Shown here: positions 61,561-64,000 of the stretch, piece after piece
How the letters are laid out: each line of letters opens with the position of its first letter
Numbering within the stretch: position 1 is the stretch's first letter
NCBI RefSeq assembly: GCF_003594935.2
Contig: NZ_CP043342.1
Coordinates: 2,108,001 to 2,172,000, forward strand
Direction of reading: 5' to 3'
Source: Enterobacter huaxiensis
GTDB taxonomy: Bacteria > Pseudomonadota > Gammaproteobacteria > Enterobacterales > Enterobacteriaceae
Length of the DNA: 64,000 bases
The notes under the pieces: model-generated
The model's database searches: none
Told to the model about the DNA's origin: nothing
What the model saw: the letters and a program-made list of their open reading frames with translations, nothing else
Made by a program: the position numbers and the translations under genes

Positions 61561-61972
61561 AGCTTTAATCCTTATATTCATTGCTTGTTTTTTGCCTTGT
61601 AAATCATAGCATTACAGGCAGCATTTCAAAGTCATTCGAAATTAGCTCGAAATTATAGCCCACTCACTGCCCCTTGTGTCACGATTTTTCTCGCCCATCT
61701 CCGAGACTAATGTTCCGGAAGCTATTGAACGAACTTGCGATCGCGCTGCCTCGCAAGCGCTTGTGCGCCCGCTCGGCGCGACGCAAGGAAGGGGCGGGCC
61801 AGTTAAGCAGGCCAGTATGGCAGCATTGTCATCCAGTATATCACCGTGCACGATGTTCACCTCATCCAACCAGAGCGACGGCAAAATCGCGACTCTTAGT
61901 CCGAAGGGACAGGGGTAATGAAGGTCAAGCTAACTACGGAAAACCGTTGCCAGCTTATGGGCATCAGATAAG
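61561..61972. other. fabI upstream region, partly unexplained
   Basis: A 412-bp stretch. TATAAT on the minus strand at 61657-61652, with GTGACA at 61682-61677 (19-bp spacer), is a probable fabI promoter. From 61680 to 61920 the DNA is more GC-rich than the module beyond it and open on both strands for about 80 codons, without a recognisable protein or ribosome site. It may be the remains of a gene that was cut when the next module arrived. Confidence 0.45.
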
Positions 61973-62608
61973 TTATTGACTATATCCGTATAAATTCAGT
62001 CTTCCGGACAGATATTCTCCGAGATAGACCTCGCTGATTTTCTTAAACCCTTGCTCAGCGACTTTTAACTCCAGCCACTCTGCATCTTTATTGATAATCT
62101 CGAGTACGTCGAAATTTGCTAAGCCATCCACAATGATGGGATAGCGAATATTCTCATCGCCGATTTCAATGATGGTAAGTTGCCCATTTTGTTCAAGAAT
62201 CACGCGTTTGAGTTTTTCAACCTCGTAAACCCCATTGGCTCTGAGCTTAAACATGAGATCGTTAGCAGATATTCCATTTCTTAAGCACTCCTGGACATCA
62301 ACGCTCCCATTATAAATTAATGTAATAGGTTTGCCGTCAACAATACGTTTCACAAGATGATTATGTTCTTTAGAGAACTTAAGCATAAAAACAAGCAACG
62401 TCCATATGATTAAAACCAGTACGAACTGTAATACTGTGATGGACTCGTTATAGATTACCCCGCCTATAATACCGCCAAGGACATAGTTTTGGACCTGATC
62501 CATTGCGGATGTTGGCGATAAATTACCTTTGCCCATTAAATTAATTTGAATGATGAGACACAGGATCCCGAGTCCAAGTTTGATTATTATGGGAGTATAA
62601 ATTGGCAT
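61973..62608 (-). CDS. DUF421 (YetF/YcaP-type) membrane protein
   Basis: A 211-residue protein with about three membrane segments in the first 80 residues (around 6-22, 42-54, 59-77) followed by a soluble domain with KRIVDGKPITLIYNG and DLMFKLRANGV, features of the DUF421/YetF family. Its start shares one base with the stop of the upstream DUF3290 gene. The codon use is AT-rich compared with fabI and sapF. The paired DUF421-DUF3290 layout is common in Firmicutes, so recent transfer is likely. Function unknown. Confidence 0.8.
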   Translation of the reverse strand: MPIYTPIIIKLGLGILCLIIQINLMGKGNLSPTSAMDQVQNYVLGGIIGGVIYNESITVLQFVLVLIIWTLLVFMLKFSKEHNHLVKRIVDGKPITLIYNGSVDVQECLRNGISANDLMFKLRANGVYEVEKLKRVILEQNGQLTIIEIGDENIRYPIIVDGLANFDVLEIINKDAEWLELKVAEQGFKKISEVYLGEYLSGRLNLYGYSQ

Positions 62609-63063
62609 TATCTGTCCTTGCTTTTAAGAATGGTGATTGTTGGGTTTATTAAACCAATCTCTTGTAAGCTATAGCTATTTTGATCTGCGCTCAGGTTTAC
62701 GCGGAAGAACTGCTCGTTGATTTTGACGATGATCCCATCTGTAAATTGTACGGAATTAGAGTAAATGCTGTTGATACTCACGTTTTTTTGTCGGGATAAT
62801 AAATTAACAAAATTAACCATCTGGGAAGATTGCGAATGGGCGCTCTCACTGTTGGTGTATTCAGAGTATTGAACTCCCGAAATGAAAAGTAAAAACAGGA
62901 AGGCAATGATTGTCAAATCCCTGTATTTTGTTTGAAGTCTGTGCCGCATATAGAGGCTAAAAACGACAATCGTGATGAAGAGGGTGCTGAATATAACAAT
63001 ATACTTCAGATAGTCATTCAAATTTGACTGGGCCTGAAGATAATCTATGCCATAAAAATTCAT
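62608..63063 (-). CDS. DUF3290 membrane protein
   Basis: A 151-residue protein beginning MNFYGIDYLQAQSNLNDYLKY with two membrane segments (about 20-39 and 50-65) and a soluble C-terminal half (SIYSNSVQFTDGIIVKI). The ATG at 63063 has AAGG eight bases upstream; GTG three codons earlier overlaps it. Coupled to the DUF421 gene by a one-base overlap. AT-rich. Family assignment is from memory and context; function unknown. Confidence 0.72.
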   Translation of the reverse strand: MNFYGIDYLQAQSNLNDYLKYIVIFSTLFITIVVFSLYMRHRLQTKYRDLTIIAFLFLLFISGVQYSEYTNSESAHSQSSQMVNFVNLLSRQKNVSINSIYSNSVQFTDGIIVKINEQFFRVNLSADQNSYSLQEIGLINPTITILKSKDR

Positions 63064-63259
63064 CTTTACCACCTTGGCTAAAAATCCTTTGTCTTACCAG
63101 ATAACAGAGTAACTTACCGCCACTGTCCTGGCACATCGATTTCACAGCGGATCCGGTAACAGACTGGGCGGCGAACAACTATCAGTACCGACGTTGAAAC
63201 GTGTCGATAATTTCACCTGCAGCGCCCTGGGCAAGGCCGGCCATTCTGTGGAACCGAGG

Positions 63260-64000
63260 TTATCGATCTTTTCTCCAGGCGTCAGCGGTCAGTGCTTCAC
63301 CAAAATGCCCTGCGATAAGCCGTTTTGTCAGATCATGCAGGGGGGAAGCCAGCACGTCAGCCGTGCTGCCGCGCTCGACTACTTCGCCCTGATGCATGAC
63401 AAGCACCTGATCGCTGATGTGTTTCATCATGCCCAGATGCTGGGTAACGTAAATATAAGCAATACCCTGTTTTTCCTGTAGTTCCAGCATCAGGTTAATT
63501 AACTGCGAACGCATCGACATATCCAGCGAGGCCAGCGCTTCGTCGGCGATAATCACCTTCGGGCGCAGGATAAGCGCGCGGGCCAGCCCCAGACGCTGCT
63601 TTTGCCCCGGCGCCAGCATGTGCGGGTAATAGCTCACATGGTCAGGCAGCAGGCCCACCAGACGCAGGGTCTCAACAATGCGTTTGCGTCGGGCTTCTGG
63701 CTCCAGGTCGGTATTCAACCGCAGCGGGAAATCCAGAATCTGCGAAATGCGCTGACGTGGATTAAGGGAGGTTGACGGATCCTGAAAGATCATGCGGATG
63801 CGCTGGCTTCGAAAGGAGTAGTCCCCAAACGCCAAGGGGTGATCGTCTATCAGCACTTCGCCACCGGTGGGCTCAACCATGCCCGCCAGCATTTTTGCCA
63901 GCGTGGATTTACCCGAGCCGTTTTCGCCGATGATCGCCAGCGTCTGTTTTTCCCGAAGGGTAAAACTCAGGGGTTTGACCGCCTCAACGTTTTGGCGGTG
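63260..64000 (-). CDS. sapF: SapF, ABC ATPase of the Sap (putrescine export / peptide resistance) system (5' end missing)
   Basis: The frame stays open to the window edge and holds the last 246 residues. Walker A GENGSGKST, signature LAPGQKQRLGLARAL (an unusual form seen in SapF), Walker B VIIADEALASLD, end AWRKDR. Nearly identical to E. coli SapF. The 5' part and sapABCD lie beyond the window. In E. coli SapBCDF has been tied to putrescine export and K+ uptake through Trk. Confidence 0.96.
   Translation of the reverse strand, partial: HRQNVEAVKPLSFTLREKQTLAIIGENGSGKSTLAKMLAGMVEPTGGEVLIDDHPLAFGDYSFRSQRIRMIFQDPSTSLNPRQRISQILDFPLRLNTDLEPEARRKRIVETLRLVGLLPDHVSYYPHMLAPGQKQRLGLARALILRPKVIIADEALASLDMSMRSQLINLMLELQEKQGIAYIYVTQHLGMMKHISDQVLVMHQGEVVERGSTADVLASPLHDLTKRLIAGHFGEALTADAWRKDR

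Noticed and set aside
60934..61602. A 222-codon frame antisense to fabI.
   Set aside because: Shadow of fabI; it has no start context.

Overview
The window is chromosomal DNA from a gamma-proteobacterium of the order Enterobacterales. The gene content and order follow the E. coli K-12 rssA-to-sapF segment almost gene for gene, and the proteins match those families closely in length and motifs. The added genes (an RpfF signal synthase beside PdeR/RpfR, LeuE between clsA and tonB, an IroN/FepA-type receptor near tonB) suggest Enterobacter or a close relative (Lelliottia, Leclercia, Cronobacter) rather than E. coli. The species is inference. I saw no rRNA, tRNA, CRISPR array or intact insertion sequence by eye.

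Layout. 1-4600: rssA (partial), rssB, galU, hns, tdk. 4650-8500: adhE and ychE. 8500-14850: a long leader, then the oppABCDF oligopeptide importer. 14850-20560: a variable stretch between oppF and tonB holding a six-TM ion channel with a zinc-ribbon tail, yciU, clsA, yciY, a 42-residue membrane peptide, an Exc2-like lipoprotein, leuE, yciI and tonB. 20560-25680: yciA, a TonB-dependent catecholate siderophore receptor with a Fur-box-like site, yciB, yciC and ompW. 25680-27900: a small secreted protein, an overlooked zinc-ribbon microprotein that lacks a usual start codon, and the selenium-linked pair yedF/yedE. 28050-34790: the complete trp operon with leader peptide, attenuator and TrpR operator. 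34860-45520: rnm, yciO, rluB, btuR, yciK, sohB, yciN, topA, cysB and the small genes ymiA, yciX, ymiC. 45520-52710: acnA, ribA, pgpB, lapA, lapB, pyrF, yciH. 52770-54310: osmB, yciT, yciZ. 54420-57290: rpfF and rpfR/pdeR, convergent with overlapping stop codons, forming a predicted DSF-type fatty-acid signalling pair. 57600-61560: rnb, yciW, fabI. 61970-63065: an AT-richer DUF421/DUF3290 membrane pair. 63260-64000: the 3' part of sapF.

How the genes work together. RssB and the neighbouring RssA act in sigma-S control. H-NS and TopA shape the chromosome. AdhE carries fermentation. OppABCDF imports peptides, LeuE exports leucine, TrpABCDE makes tryptophan and CysB controls sulfur assimilation. 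TonB would energise the receptor encoded 0.6 kb away. LapA/LapB, ClsA, PgpB, YciB and YciC serve the envelope. FabI makes fatty acids, and RpfF would divert acyl-ACP into a cis-2-unsaturated signal read by RpfR, which sets cyclic di-GMP.

All identifications come from reading sequence and remembered family features. No database search was run.
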